Source of the DNA: Okapia johnstoni
Taxonomy: Eukaryota > Chordata > Mammalia > Artiodactyla > Giraffidae
DNA length: 64,000 nt
Direction: 5' to 3'
Assembly: GCA_024291935.2 (NCBI GenBank)
Contig: CM044310.1
Span: 115,702,213 to 115,766,212, forward strand
The translations under genes and the position numbers were made by a program. Below, piece after piece: positions 1 through 29,197 of this stretch (the first letter of the stretch is position 1; each line of letters opens with the position of its first letter). A model generated the notes under the pieces. It did not search any database and was not told the DNA's origin. It saw only the letters and a program-made list of their open reading frames with translations.

Positions 1-431
1 GCTGAGCAGCATGACCAGAAACAAAATGGGAGACAGAGAGAGCCAACTATCGGAAGATCCGAGTGAAGAGAAGGGAGGGGGAACAGAAGGTTTAAGGGCC
101 CTGGGGCTGGAAATGCCTGAAATAAAGCCAGTGTGTCTGGAGCACAGTGGGCAAGCGGGTAAAATATGATGGAGTGACATGCAGTCCAGCATAGGTAGGG
201 CATTTAGGCCAGGTTAGGGATTTAGATTTGACTTCAAAGGCAATCGGGAGTCCACCAGAAATAGATAGTCCAGGGACGGGAAAGAGCATTGTGCAAAGGA
301 CCAGAGGGGAGAAAAACTTGGGGCAGGTTGGTGGAACCATAATAGCTCAGGGTGGATAAAGGCAGGAGAATTTATGGGTTGGGAGTGATGAGGCTGGCTA
401 GGTGGAGGGGGGACAGGCTATAAGGGCCCTT

Positions 432-573
432 TTTTAAAAAAAAGAAAATTTATTTGGCTGTGTCAGCTCTTAGTTGCAGCATGTGGGATCTTAGTTCCCT
501 GACTAGTGATCAAACCTGGGCCCCCTGCATTGGGAGAACAGAGTCTTAGCCACTGGGCCATCAGGGAAGTCCC
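432..573 (-). mobile_element. CHR-type tRNA-derived SINE
   Basis: Reverse-strand copy: TTTGGCTG..., CATGTGGGATCTTAGTTCCC and GGGAAGTCCC end. Confidence 0.85.
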
Positions 574-1067
574 TACAAGGGTCTTGAATGCCAGGTTGAG
601 AGGTTCAAACTTTGTTCTAGGGCACTCGGGATCTATGACTGGGCTCTGATCAGCAGACAGTGGGGTCAGTTTGGGGTGTAGACAGACCCCTCTGTGGTGG
701 GATGGGTTCAGATTGGAGGAGAAAGATTGGAGGCTGGAAGCAAAGTAGGAGGCTGGGGTGGGGTCCTGGAGGGTTGTGGGGACAGAGAGGAGGGCTGGGG
801 CAGAGATATCCCAGGGGCAGGAAGGATGGGGTTTGAGGACTGATGCCCTGCATGGGGGTGAGGGAGGGGGAGTGAGGGGGTGAGGATGGCAGCTGAGGGT
901 CTGGTCCAAGTGACCAGGGTGATGTGACAAGCACTCAGAGTACAGGCTGCCACTGTATAGTAAAGATACTTGGGAGTCCAGAGCCCCTCCCAGGGCTTCT
1001 GTCCAGAAGGTACATGTGAGCTGAGTCTTGAACACCTAAGAACTAGTCAGGATGAGGACAGAATAAG

Positions 1068-1155
1068 GGTTTTTTTTTTTTTTTTGGCTGCACTGCCCAC
1101 CATGTGGAACTTCCCTGACCAGGGATTGAACCCGTGCCCCCTGCAGTGGAAGCTC
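1068..1155 (-). mobile_element. CHR-type SINE, truncated
   Basis: Poly-T then TTGGCTGCACTGC...CTGACCAGGGATTGAACCCG; lacks the tRNA 5' end. Confidence 0.8.
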
Positions 1156-1198
1156 AGTCTTTTCCCTTTTTCCAAGGGTTTTTTTCCTAGGCAGAGGG

Positions 1199-1388
1199 AA
1201 AAAGTGAAAGTGTTAGTCGCTCAGTTGTGCCCATCTCTTTGCGACCTCATGGACTGTAGCCCACCAGGCTCCTCCGTCAATGTGATTTTCCAGGCAAGGA
1301 TACTGTAGTGGTTTGCCATTTCCAACCCAGGGATCGAACCCTGGTCTCCTGCACTGAAGGCAGATTCTCTACCAACTGAGCTAGGGAA
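1199..1388 (-). mobile_element. Bov-tA SINE
   Basis: Reverse-strand copy with GTTAGTCGCTCAGTTGTG, a TTTGCGACCTCATGGACTGT-like core and tRNA-like GGGATCGAACCCTGGTCTCC. Confidence 0.9.
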
Positions 1389-1697
1389 GGCAGAGAGAAA
1401 AGCATCTACGGAGACCTAGGCTAGGAAACCACTTGATGTGTCTGGAGGACACCCCACATACGGTGTGGTGGGGCAGGGAAAGGGTTTGGGTGGAAAGAGT
1501 GACTGTGGGAAGTGATCAGAGATGGGGCTTCAGAGGCAGGTGGAGCCCTGAGATCACCAAACCCAGGCTAAGGGTCTGGGACCTTGTCTTGGGGGCACCA
1601 GGCTGCCAAAGGAGAGTGCCTAGTGAAGAAGGGGCATATTCGGGTCTTCAAGAACTCAGAAGAGAGATTCGAACTGGGGGGTGGGGTTGGTCAGTAG

Positions 1698-18462
<16,765 letters not shown>

Positions 18463-19470
18463 CGCGGCCTGGGAGGCCCCGCCGCCCCCTCGGTCAGCGC
18501 AGGCCACAGCCCGAGGGGGCACGCGGGGTGGACAGGACACGCGAGGGTTGGAAATGAAAAAAATGGAACTGGCCGGACCCCGCCTGGAGCAGCGTCCTCC
18601 GCCCCTCGCTATGGGGGGCTCTTCAAACCGGAGGGGATTTGGTCCCTCAAATCTCACCCAGCCTGGGAGCAAGGGGGCGGGGGTCTCAGAGCCCACTGGA
18701 CTTTTTTTTAAAACCCGACAAGGGCTTTTTAACGTCACCGATGGGGCGGGAGGTGGCGGGGTCACGCCACGCCCGCGTCCCACCCCCACGCCCGGGGTCG
18801 TGGCCCCCACATCACTGTGCAGCTCCCCGGCCCCCTAGGCACGCCTCCGGGGAAGCCCGTTTTTAACCTTTCATCCATCGGGACTCGAAACTGTGAGACA
18901 CGTTCGCCAAACTGTGACCCCAGACCTTTGTCCCACCACACAGAAACCCCTGACCCCAGACTGTGACTTCCGAACCCTGAAAATGGTCATCCGACCCCAG
19001 ACTGTGACCCCTGACCCCAAACTGTGCCCCGAGCCCCAGACTGTGCCCCGACCAGACTGTGACCCTCGACGTCAAACCGTGACACCCCCTTCTCCTTTTC
19101 CACCCTCAGTAGCTTTCCCCTCTTTTGTCCTAGGACACGCCCCCCAACGAAGCCCCGCCTCTATTGCCCCAGCGTTGATCCCAACCTCCATCAAGCCAAA
19201 ACTTCCCACCCTGTCGCAACTCACGACCAGCCCCAGGTGCCACCGGCCATATCCTCTCCAAATCCAACCGTTTCAGTAAAGACGCAGCAGACACGCCCCC
19301 CCCCCGCCCCCCGCCCCAAAACCTCCACCTCCCAGATCTCCAGCCGGGTCTGGAGCTGGGTTGTGGAAGGGAGGAGTCTGGGAGTCCACACTCACTACCA
19401 ACCTCTTTTTCCTCTCTCCTCTACCATATTGCAGTGTTTGGAATAAACCATGTTTTTATGCCTCCTCAAG
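18463..19470 (+). other. GRIN2D: GRIN2D 3' UTR
   Basis: GC-rich sequence after the stop codon, with a degenerate AGACTGTGACCCC repeat at 18885-19090. It ends at a canonical AATAAA (19442-19447) followed by a GT-rich stretch. The true cleavage site is inferred, not seen. Confidence 0.8.
19442..19447 (+). terminator. GRIN2D: Poly(A) signal of GRIN2D
   Basis: AATAAA about 980 bp after the stop codon, followed within 30-40 bp by T/GT-rich sequence. It is the only canonical hexamer in the UTR. Confidence 0.8.
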
Positions 19471-20585
19471 CCCAGTGTGAGCACTGTGTCTTTCTCTTAG
19501 TCCCCTTCAAACTTCTCTGGAGGAAACAGAAACCGAAAAAAGTCCTACAGAGGAAGAGAGGGAAGAAAGAGAATTTCAGCAAGCTCAGAGATCCTGGAGG
19601 GAGGTGGCAAATAAAGACCCAGAAAGAAGTGGTGAGAAAAGACCCTAAGAAGAGAAGGGCTGAGAGAATTCCCTGACGGTCAGTGGTTAGGACTTTGCCT
19701 TTCCACTGCAAGGGTTTGAACCCTGGCTGGGGAACTAAGATCCCACGATCTACCCAGGTAGGCCAAAAAAGCTGGGGTGGGCTGAGAAGGGGTGGGGGCA
19801 GAAGGAGAAGAGGGGGTCAGAGAACTCAAGAAAGATCTGGGATCATAACATTTTAGGATCAGTCTAGGGTACCATTCCTATGGCAACAAGCAATGAGGCT
19901 TACTAGGTTCTTAATATCCTGTTCATGCAAGGGAGGTGAGTGTCTATTATATCCTAACAAATTCACATATCTTGAATTCTGTTAATCTCACCAGTGAGAA
20001 TCTATTTCTAACATTTCATTATGCCAATTAGCCAAATCTCGGGTGTTGATGGGCAATAAAAAGAGCGGAAGTACTTGTAGTAGCTGCCTCTAGAGGGTGG
20101 ACTTTCTGATTAAGTGCTTGCTGACCAGGGCTGCACCGTGAACGCCTGGTTAGGCAACTGACTACCCCTAGAGGGTAGATCCAACGAACTAATTTATACA
20201 TATCATCCTGCCTACACTTAAGCATTTTGAAGTAAATTAAAGCCTTCATAACAAGGAGGGGAAAAGAAATCGGCTTTATGGATCCTCAGGGAGCAGAAAC
20301 CTAGTCTCCTTGCCAGTAAAAGCTCTTATTTGCATACACGAATAATTAATTAAGAAAGCATTGGGAGTCAAAGGTGGAAGATGGAATCCGGGTCTGGAGT
20401 GCCTGTATAGTTGATGGGGAAAATAGGCCTGCTGAACAGGTAAGAACTGAGGCTTTACAGGGCTAGGGGCCTCTGAGCCTCCAGCTTCCTCTTCCTCAGA
20501 ACCTAGAAGTCGGGGTTTCCAGCCTCCTCCCTCCCTCTTAAGGATCCCGCCATCCGGTGCCTCATTGCTCCCACACCTTCCCCAG
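19470..20585. other. GRIN2D-GRWD1 spacer; expected GRWD1 exons 1-2 not found
   Basis: Holds a CHR-type SINE (19665-19770) and otherwise AT-rich, CpG-poor sequence. No start codon or peptide of the GRWD1 N-terminus and no CpG island is visible. The last part (about 20450-20585) is a normal intron end with a CCCCAG acceptor. Confidence 0.75.
19665..19770 (+). mobile_element. CHR-type SINE
   Basis: GAATTCCCTGACGGTCAGTG start, GAACCCTGGCTGGGGAACTA, end GGCCAAAAAAG. Confidence 0.85.
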
Positions 20586-23500
20586 ATTGATGATGCTTCG
20601 GATGCACAATCTGCATGGGACAAAGCCCCCACCATCCGAGGGCAGCGACGACGAGGAGGAGGACGACGACGAAGAGGATGAAGAAGAGCGGAAGCCTCAG
20701 CTGGAGCTGGCTATGGTGCCCCACTATGGAGGCATCAACAGAGTTCGGGTAAATGCAGCCCCAGGAGGCTTCCCTGTGTACTCCGGAGCACACAACGCCC
20801 CACGTCCATGCCCTTCAGCTTTAAGAAGAGCATTTGGCACATAGTTTTTTTAACTAGTTACGTGTTAATTGTGATCGTTGTCACTAGGTGCTTGATGTCA
20901 TGGAGATGTTTTTTAAAAATGTCCTTTCTTCTTCTGTAGGATGGTGCGAGTTACCAAACTTACTTGGTGGGGCTGATGTGAAGATAAAATGGAATAGCCA
21001 GTACCCCTATTTCAATAACTGAAATACGGTGATTTCAGGGGTCTAGAAACAGCACTTGGCAGTAACATGAGATCTTTGTGTTTTCTGTTGTTGCTCAGGG
21101 AGTGTCCTGGGCTGTGGGGTCACTTTTGTGATTCACAGTTATAGCTCCTGCTAATCAGGTCGGTGTGAGAATTGAACAAGATCTTTTATGCAATAGTGCT
21201 TGGAGCAGTGCTTAGCCCATAGTTTTTGAGAAGTGTTTCCATTGAGCTATTACTATGTTTCAGATACTGTTTTAGATCTGGGGAGTTAACAGGGAACAAA
21301 AGGTCTCTGGCTCCATGAAACTTAAATGCCAGTGGGACAGGGGATAAGAAACTACACATATGTGTAATATTCAAAGATTCTAAGTGTTGTATAGAAAAAT
21401 AAAACAGGGTAAGGGAGTTAGGGTCTTCTGGAATGGGCCTGCTATTTTATTTACTTAGTTAGTGTTTTAGCTGTAATGGGTCTTTGGTGCTGCACCCTGG
21501 CTTTCTCTAGTTGCAGCAAGCAGAGACTACTCTTCGTTTCGATGCTCGGGCTTCTCATTGGCAGTGGCATCTCCTGTTGCGGAGCACAGGCTCTGTGGTG
21601 CAAGGGCTTCAGTAGTTATATCATGTGGGCTCAGTAGTTGACGCTGTCAGGCTCTACAGCACTGGCTCAGTAGCTATGGAGAATGGGCTTAGTTGCCCTG
21701 AGGCATGTGGGATCTTCCCAGACCCCGGACCAGGGATCGGAACAGTGTCCCTTGCACTGCAAAGGCAGATTCCAGACCACCAGGGAAGCCCCTGGGGTTG
21801 CTAGTTTAAACAGTGTGGTCAAGGAAGCATTCACTGATAAGATGCCCTTTGAACAGAGACCTACAGGAAGTGAGAGAGTGAAGCAAGGATATCTGTGAGA
21901 AGACGTTTCCCAGCAAGGCACTAACAAGTGCAAAGGCCCTGGGGCAAACTAATTGAGGGGTTTTGAGGGAAGTTGGGGAGAATGGTGCTGAATGGATGAG
22001 GGGGAGAGGGACAGGGTTTGGCTGGTGGGCACGCAGGGGACAGATGGTTTAGGGCTTTGTGGGCCATTGTAAGGACTTGGCTTTTATGTGGGGAGAAACT
22101 GGGAGCCACTGGAGGGTTTAGAGCGAAGGGTGGATGGGATCTGACTTGTGTTTTAAAGGGGTGCCTCTGTGTGCTGTATTGAGAATGGACTGCAGGGAGG
22201 CCAGGGCAGAAGGACAGGGTCCTGTGAGGAGGCCGGGACAAGAATGCAGGGAAGGGTGACTTCAGTAGTAGCCTGAGGGATGACAGCAGAGCTACCGAGA
22301 AAGGGTTGGAAGTGGTGACATTTTGCGTGGAGCCGGCATAGTGTGAGAAAGGAGAGTCAAGTAGGCAATGAGCCCAAGGTGGGGACCTCCAGGGAGGAGT
22401 AGGTGGCAGTGGGCAATTAGGAACTTGGCTTTGGCTGTCTATAAACAGTCAGTTTGATGTGAGCCTGGAGTTGAGAGAGGTCAGGGCTAGGGGCTACTGG
22501 AAACCTTGAGGCTGAAGAGAATCTCCTAGTGAGCAAAGGTATACAGGCAGAGAGATCTGGAGACTGGGGCCTGGGACGTGCCTAGACTTGACAGTTCCAG
22601 AGACCAGGAGTCTGAACAGATTTCCGGGGGCTCAATTCTTGGGAGTCCCGGAGTTCTGTCCTCCCTTCGCCATCATCTGTACCACAGTGGGGGGAGTTGT
22701 CCTGGATACCAAGCTGGTCTTCAAGTTGTGAGCCTATTCTCGCAAAGATTTCTGGGAGTTGTAGTCCCAGGCCTGGATGGGAGGCAGCCCTGGTTCTTAG
22801 GGATGAAAGGGCTGTAGTCACCACCCTGCACCTCCTGTCCTGCTCACCTTCCCTCCCCTCCTCCCTACCCTGCAGGTGTCGTGGCTGGGTGAGGAGCCAG
22901 TGGCTGGGGTGTGGTCAGAGAAGGGCCAGGTGGAAGTGTTTGCACTGCGGCGACTCCTGCAAGTGGTGGATGACCCCCAGGCCCTGGCCACCTTCCTCCG
23001 GGATGAGCAGACCCGCGTGAAGCCCATCTTCGCCTTCTCTGGCCACATGGGTGAGGGCTTTGCCCTCGACTGGTCCCCTCGTGTGCCTGGTGAGTCCCGG
23101 GGGTGGGTGGGAACAGGGTCTGGTGAGCCACAGCTGGCTGAGGGTGATGAGGTCTAGAGTCCCGACTGCCTTTCCCAGGGCGCCTGCTGACCGGTGACTG
23201 TCAGAAGAACATCCACCTCTGGACGCCAACGGACGGGGGCTCCTGGCACGTGGACCAGCGGCCATTCGTGGGCCACACACGCTCCGTGGAGGACCTGCAG
23301 TGGTCCCCGACTGAGGACACAGTAAGGAAGGGCTGGGGGTCTGGACTCCAGGTCTTGGGGGGAAGGAGGGGGCTGGAGGCAGGTCCAAGTGATGGTGGTC
23401 GGGGGGGGTCACTAAAAGGGTGGCCCACCACTGGTCCCCAATCTCTAGGGTGGGGTGGAGGTCCACCAGGGTCCCTCCGACTCTGCCCCGTCCAGGTGTT

Positions 23501-25338
23501 TGCCTCCTGCTCAGCTGACGCCTCCATCCGCATCTGGGACGTCCGGGCAGCCCCCAGCAAGGCCTGCATGCTCACCACCGCCACCGCCCACGATGGGGAC
23601 GTCAACGTCATCAACTGGAGCCGCCGGGAGCCCTTCCTGCTCAGCGGCGGGGATGATGGGGCCCTCAAGGTCTGGGACCTGCGGCAGTTCAAGGTACCGT
23701 CCCAGCCAGACCCCTGGGGCAGGAGGAGCTCCCAGCAGCCACTAGGATTTGTGGGTTTTCCTTTCTGAGTTGGCTTATACGCCAGAGCTGGCAAGGCCCT
23801 GCCATCAGAACTGGGATCCCATCAGAACTGGGATACTGACGAGGAAACAGGGTCAGCGAGAGGAAGGCTTGGGGCTGCTGTGGGGTCGCTCCCTCTGCCA
23901 TCTGGAGAGTTGACGGGAGGAACGGGGCTGGGCCAAGCAGAGACTACAACTCCCATCTTCCTGAGGGGAGCTGTGCACTGGCCATGTTGCCCAGGGGCTC
24001 AAGGGCTTGGGGTTTGTAGGTGGATTTCATAGAGTCAGTTGAGAACAGAGCTCAGCTCAGTCATGCTGGGAGCAGGTATGGAGGCCCAGAAGGGACGGGA
24101 GGAGATAGGATGTGATCACCCAGCTTCGTGGTGACTCTGGAGCTGAGAGGAGCTCCGGGCCTCCCCTTGGACAAAGGCATGACTCCATACATCTCGGAGC
24201 CTTCCCAGGATCATCTTTTTACTCCCCCCTCCAGTGTAATGTGTTCTACAGAATCAGCCCTGGGGAAGCTTCTTGATGTGGATTCTAGCCCCCTTCCCCT
24301 TCCCAGGCAGGTGCATGGCCAGGTGGATCACAGGGCCAAGTTGAAACATTGGAACCACCCCTCCAAGTTAGAGACATGCCAATCCCCCCCCAGCAGCCAT
24401 GCTTTTAGTAAAAGTGCTTTTCTTTGCATCTGCTTTCTCTCATGCCTGGGAGTTGTGCCTGTGCCCCCTTTAAGGATTTCTAGAATCACCGGGGAGAGCA
24501 CTTATAAAACCTGGCCTTTTGGGCAGGGGAGGTGGCGGGACGTTTTAATTTTTTTTAATTTACTTTAAAAAATTTGTCTTGAAGACCCAATTTTATTTAT
24601 TTCTTTTGACTGCATGTTATGTGGGATCTTAGTTCCCCAGCCAGCCAGGGTTTGAACTGGCGCCCCCTGTATTGGAAGCACAGAGTCTTAACCACAAGGG
24701 AAGTCCCCCATACTTTCCTTTTACAGGGAAGGAGGTGGAGGCAGGCCCGGAGAGGAGCAGGGATTGGGGGGTTGTGACCTGGAGCTGGGAGGGGCTTCTT
24801 TGCAGGTGAAGCCACAACTCCCAGCAGGCCCTGGGACACTGCCCCTTTTTTACCAGCTGCACTCTGCCCTCTGTCCATTTCAGAGACTCTGGGTCTTTGG
24901 AGCTGGAGGGGTGAAGGTCTGGCTGAACCCTAAGGCTGGAGAGGGGTGGGGGGCTCTGCCTGGGTCACCCCTGGAGTCAGGCTGAGGGACTCAGACGCCC
25001 TGACTCCCATCTTCCCGTAGTCTGGCTCCCCGGTGGCCACCTTCAAACAGCATGTGGCCCCCGTGACCTCCGTCGAGTGGCACCCCCAGGACAGTGGGGT
25101 CTTTGCGGCCTCAGGCGCGGACAACCAGATTACACAGTGGGACCTGGCTGTGGAGCAGGACCCTGAGGCTGGTGACGCGGAGACGGACCCGGGGCTGGCG
25201 GACCTGCCCCAGCAGCTGCTGTTCGTGCACCAGGGAGAGACGGACCTGAAGGAGCTGCACTGGCACCCACAGTGCCCCGGGGTGCTCGTCAGCACCGCCC
25301 TGTCGGGCTTCACCGTCTTCCGCACCATCAGTGTCTGA
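20586..25338 (+). CDS. GRWD1: GRWD1 (glutamate-rich WD repeat protein 1), exons 3-7; exons 1-2 absent
   Basis: Nucleolar WD40 protein that acts in ribosome biogenesis and binds histones. Exons: 20586-20748 ([13 protein letters not shown], then an acidic run [20 protein letters not shown]), 22876-23089 ([20 protein letters not shown]), 23179-23321 ([20 protein letters not shown]), 23496-23693 ([37 protein letters not shown]), 25021-25338 ([14 protein letters not shown] to [12 protein letters not shown]). All borders are AG/GT and phases fit (163, 214, 143, 198, 318 bp). WD-type motifs SIRIWD, ALKVWD and ITQWD mark the propeller blades. About 345 codons are present against about 446 in the mammalian protein, so roughly the first 100 residues (N-terminal histone-binding-type region and start codon) are missing. 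Those exons should lie within about 1 kb downstream of GRIN2D, but 19470-20585 has no matching ORF and no CpG island. Confidence 0.97.
20749..22875 (+). other. GRWD1 intron 3
   Basis: No exon seen. Contains a long reverse-strand CHR-type SINE (21440-21791); the rest is unique sequence. Confidence 0.8.
21440..21791 (-). mobile_element. CHR-type SINE, long diverged copy
   Basis: GGCATGTGGGATCTTCCCAG, GACCAGGGATCGGAACAGTG, end ACCACCAGGGAAGCCCC. Confidence 0.7.
23694..25020 (+). other. GRWD1 last intron
   Basis: No exon. Holds a CHR-type SINE (24591-24707). The rest is unique. Confidence 0.8.
24591..24707 (-). mobile_element. CHR-type SINE
   Basis: TTTATTTCTTTTGACTGCAT start, ATGTGGGATCTTAGTTCCCC, end AAGGGAAGTCCCC. 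Confidence 0.85.
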
Positions 25339-26030
25339 GCTTGGCCTGGCCGAGTCTGCCTGGTCCTCCACTTACTTGGAACTGAAGTTGAAGTTCATCA
25401 TTTCTCTGGAAGGGACTCATTCAGATCTGCTGGCCAGCGCCTCTTGAAAAGGGCTTGGTTTGGCCCGTTGGCTGCCATGATGGATTCTGTTTGACTTACT
25501 GTTCTTTGAAAGGACTTGGTTTTGTCCAATGCCTCTCTTGCTAAAAGATATGGTTTTACTCATGGCTCTAAAAGTAGGCCTCGGTTTGCTCCTCGTGCTT
25601 CCTCCACCCGAAGGACTTGGCTTGACCCATGGCCCTGTAAAACCACTGCAATTGCCTCCAGTGAACCCTCCGACCCAAAGACTTGGGTCAACCCAGTGAG
25701 CCCCACCTGTCAGAACACTCCATTAGCCCATTTCCCAGATGGGCCTGGTATGGCCTGTGCTGCTGTGGGTATTTTGTCAGCTGCAGGCCCTAGGCTTGAC
25801 TCTTTGATCTCTCTGCCACTGGTCTCCCTCCAGGAACTCAAGTGCCTTAGAGTGGCTGGACCAAATTTGAAGTGTGGGTTCCTCCAGCAGAATTTGGTAT
25901 GGCCCTTGTCTTCCTGCCAGCTGGGTTTGACTGGGTGGAGCCTTCTCCCCTCCTCCCAGAGATAGGCATTGTGCAGGGGGGGAAAGTTAGGGGCTCTTGA
26001 GAGGCAATAAAGGACCAGAATGGAGCCTGA
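25339..26030 (+). other. GRWD1: GRWD1 3' UTR
   Basis: Non-coding sequence from the stop to just after AATAAA at 26006-26011. Much of it is a degenerate repeat of an AAAGGACTTGGTTTGNCCC-like word (25447-25910). Confidence 0.8.
26006..26011 (+). terminator. GRWD1: Poly(A) signal of GRWD1
   Basis: Canonical AATAAA 668 bp past the GRWD1 stop codon. Confidence 0.8.
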
Positions 26031-26884
26031 ATTGTGGGAGCAGGTCCTTCTGGCCACCGTCTCATGAGGAAACGAGGAGGAGGAGGAAGGATTTGGCACC
26101 TGGCTGTCCCTGGCCCTCTGGGTGCAGCCCTCAGCCCATTGGTGCTCTCTGGTTCTGCCTCCCCTAAATTTTATTCCGTCTGGAACGCACTCTAGGTCTC
26201 GGTGGGGAATAGTTATCACATGTGTGCCCCCCATCTTAAGGCTTCATCTCGGGGACCAGGGAGCCCCCGTCTCTCTCATCCTTCCCCCTGCCCTCGTCAT
26301 GACTTTCTCACCATTTCTTTGTTCCCTCAACTGTGTCCCCATCTTGCCGCGTCTCCTGGCCCCCAGGCTCTGTCTCCGCACCCCCTCCCCCTGGTGTCTC
26401 TCCTCCGCCACCACTGTCTCCTCTCCAGCCTGCTTGGGCCGCAGCCCAGCCGTCCTGCCTGGCCATCCTCCCTGGCTCCCCCTCTGCGGCTCTGAGCTGG
26501 CCCCACCCCCTGCCCCCCCTCGGGCTAGGACTCCTCTGATCCGCCTGTGAGCACAGAGGTCGGGGGCCCAGCACAAGGCCCTGGGGGCCCAGGACAGACC
26601 GCAGACCTCAGCACCCACAGAGGCCTTTCCTTGGCCCGAGCAGAAGAGCCCCCGGCAGAGGGCATGGGGGTGGGCTGCCCCACCAGGTACGTGCCTCCAT
26701 GCAGAGACCCTGGGCAGGGGTCCTGGCTTCCAGAGCTGTCCCTCTGCCTCCCCCCACCATCTTCCTCGCCCAGGCGTCTGCCCCGGTGCCCCCACCCTAT
26801 CCTCCCGGTTCCTCATCCCCCAGATGAGGGGGGCCCCCCAACTCAGCCCATCTCCATTTTCAGCCTTGTTTTCACTGTGTTCCC

Positions 26885-26885
<1 letters not shown>

Positions 26886-26918
<33 letters not shown>
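26886..26918. repeat. 33-base C homopolymer
   Basis: Unbroken run of C within pyrimidine-rich sequence. Its length is probably unreliable in any assembly. Confidence 0.95.
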
Positions 26919-26919
<1 letters not shown>

Positions 26920-29197
26920 CATCTCTTCCTGTCCCATCTCCATCTCCGATCTGGTCCTAAGATAGGATCTCTATTTGTCTTTGCCCGGTTGCCCCTAGTT
27001 CCGCCTGCCTCTCTTCTGTCTCCCACTCTCTCCTCTCTGGGTGCCTGTGGCGGTGGGGAGGTCCTCTGTCCTTTCCTCCTCAGGACAGCCTCTCCCTGCC
27101 CATCTCTTTCCCTCTGTACCCTGGTCGGTCTGCAGTCTCCACCCTGCATCCGGTCCTGTCAGTTTCTGCCCTCCAACCTGCTGTTGCTCAGGCCCCGCTG
27201 GGGGGTGGACGGAGGGTCGGTGGGGGGACAGCCAGGGTCTCGGAGCGTGTGAAAGTGCTTCTGTGGCGGGGAGGGGGGAGCAGCACCTGGGCGGGGCTTC
27301 TTGGCCCCAGATTAGACAGTGACTTTGAAACGAAGTCTACGCACCTTAAGCCCCATGTCGCCTTTATATGGAAACATTAAGCTGCTCTCCCAGGTCAGGG
27401 GGAGGCGGGGGAGGGCTTGAGGCTCTGGATCCTCTTCCCTCGGATCCTGCTGTCGGTGATGGGAGGTGTGTGGGCCCCGAGGCAGAGTCCCATCCCAGCT
27501 CGCAGGGCCATGCTGGACACAGACGGGACCCCCCAGAGGTGAAAGGCATTCCCCGCACCCCCCAGCCTGCCTCGTGAAATGGACAAGATCACGTCTGCCT
27601 CGCGGGGCTGAGGGTGACAACGGGAGGATTTAGGGAAAAGAGTTCCTGGGTTGGAAAGGCTCAGGACGCAAACCGGCAGCCCACCCCCAGCACTTCATGG
27701 CTCTGGCCGGATCTCTGAGTCCGCTCCCCAACCTGTGAAGCGGGGCGATGATCTTGACCTCCCAGCGTCCTGAGCGGCCAAGGTGAGCCCAGCGGGTGGG
27801 CTGCAGACTTCCGGGAGTTTGGCAGGGCCGGGGTCCGAGGTACTCAGGAAACAAGGGCGAGTGATGAAGTGGTCTGTGGTCCAGTCTGGCGCTTAGGCTT
27901 GGGCACCAAGAGTTCAGGGTCTGCAGTTTCTTGACTGAGAGACCTGGGACAAGGGACGAACCTCAACGTTTCCGTTTGCTTTCCCGTCAGAGGCAGAGTC
28001 CCCACACCCATCGGTGTGGGTGTGAGGAGGCCCCCACCCACCACTCCCCTCCTGCATCATGCCATCAGGTGCCCCTGAAAGGGGACTAGTGGGTAGTGGG
28101 GACTCTGAGCAAGAGAGGGCTGCAAATGGTAACATTTGCCTGTATTCTAAGCTCAGACCTGCCCCCTTCAGCAACAGCCTCAGTTGCCGCTGCTTGGAAG
28201 AACAGTCTCTAATGCCCAGAAAGTTGAGGGTGTAAAAAGAGTTGGGGCACATCGTGGGCAGTGCACACAACCAGGTCCACTGACTGGAGCCTTAGCTTTG
28301 CCTGTGTAGAATGGGCCTAAGAAATGCCCGTGTTGGGAGTGGGGGCTGTCTGGGTGGTCATGGACAGCAGGTGCAGAGCGGTGGGGCAGGGGAGTGGGTA
28401 CATGTCAGTGTTGAACTTGACAGCAACTAACAACTCATTCTTCATGGAGTAAGTGCCCCCAGCCCTGCCAAGAGGCCCATAAGCATCCCTAGAGCCTGGC
28501 ACAGGGAATTCATTGTAGCTAGGTGCTTGGTAGGTGTTGATGGAACTGAGATGCAAAACGTTTCACCTCTAGTCCAGACGGGTCCCTGAAGTCCCAACAC
28601 CACAGGGCCCAATGTTAACGGTGCAGCTGCTGGAGGGCAATGTGGTCTACAGGTCCAAGCGGGCCTCTTCCCACCTCTCTGTCCCCCTGGTTCAGCTAAG
28701 ATTCCCTCCATTTCTCAGATAAGGGAACTGAAGCTCAGAAAGAAATGTGACTTGCCACCATTCATATAGCTTGTAAGTGCCTGAGCTGGGATTCAGCCTA
28801 GAACTGCCTGATTCAAAAGCCCAAGTTCTTTCTTCTGCATACCTCTTCAAGGATTTTTTTTTTAAATCCCCATTCCACAGATGAGCAACCTCAGGCTCCA
28901 AAAATTGAAGCAGGTGGTCCCCCAGCACATAGTGGGTCACCAACTGAGGCAGGATGGGACCCTGGGTCTATACAACTTGATCCTGACCTTGATGAAATCC
29001 AACATCCCCATTTTACAGCTGAGGAAACAGGTTTAGAAGGGTTTCCCCATGATCTGAGAGTCAGGGCTGAGCCTGGGTTTTATTGTGCTTGTTTTTCATT
29101 ACAGTTTCATTGAAGTGTAATCCACATACCACACAATTCACACATTAAAGTGTACGATTTGGTGGTTTTTAGTATATTCAGAGTTGTGCAACCATGT

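Noticed and set aside
26244..27149. 301-codon minus-strand frame in the spacer
   Set aside because: It depends on the 33-C run (poly-Gly) and low-complexity G-rich sequence; no recognisable protein.
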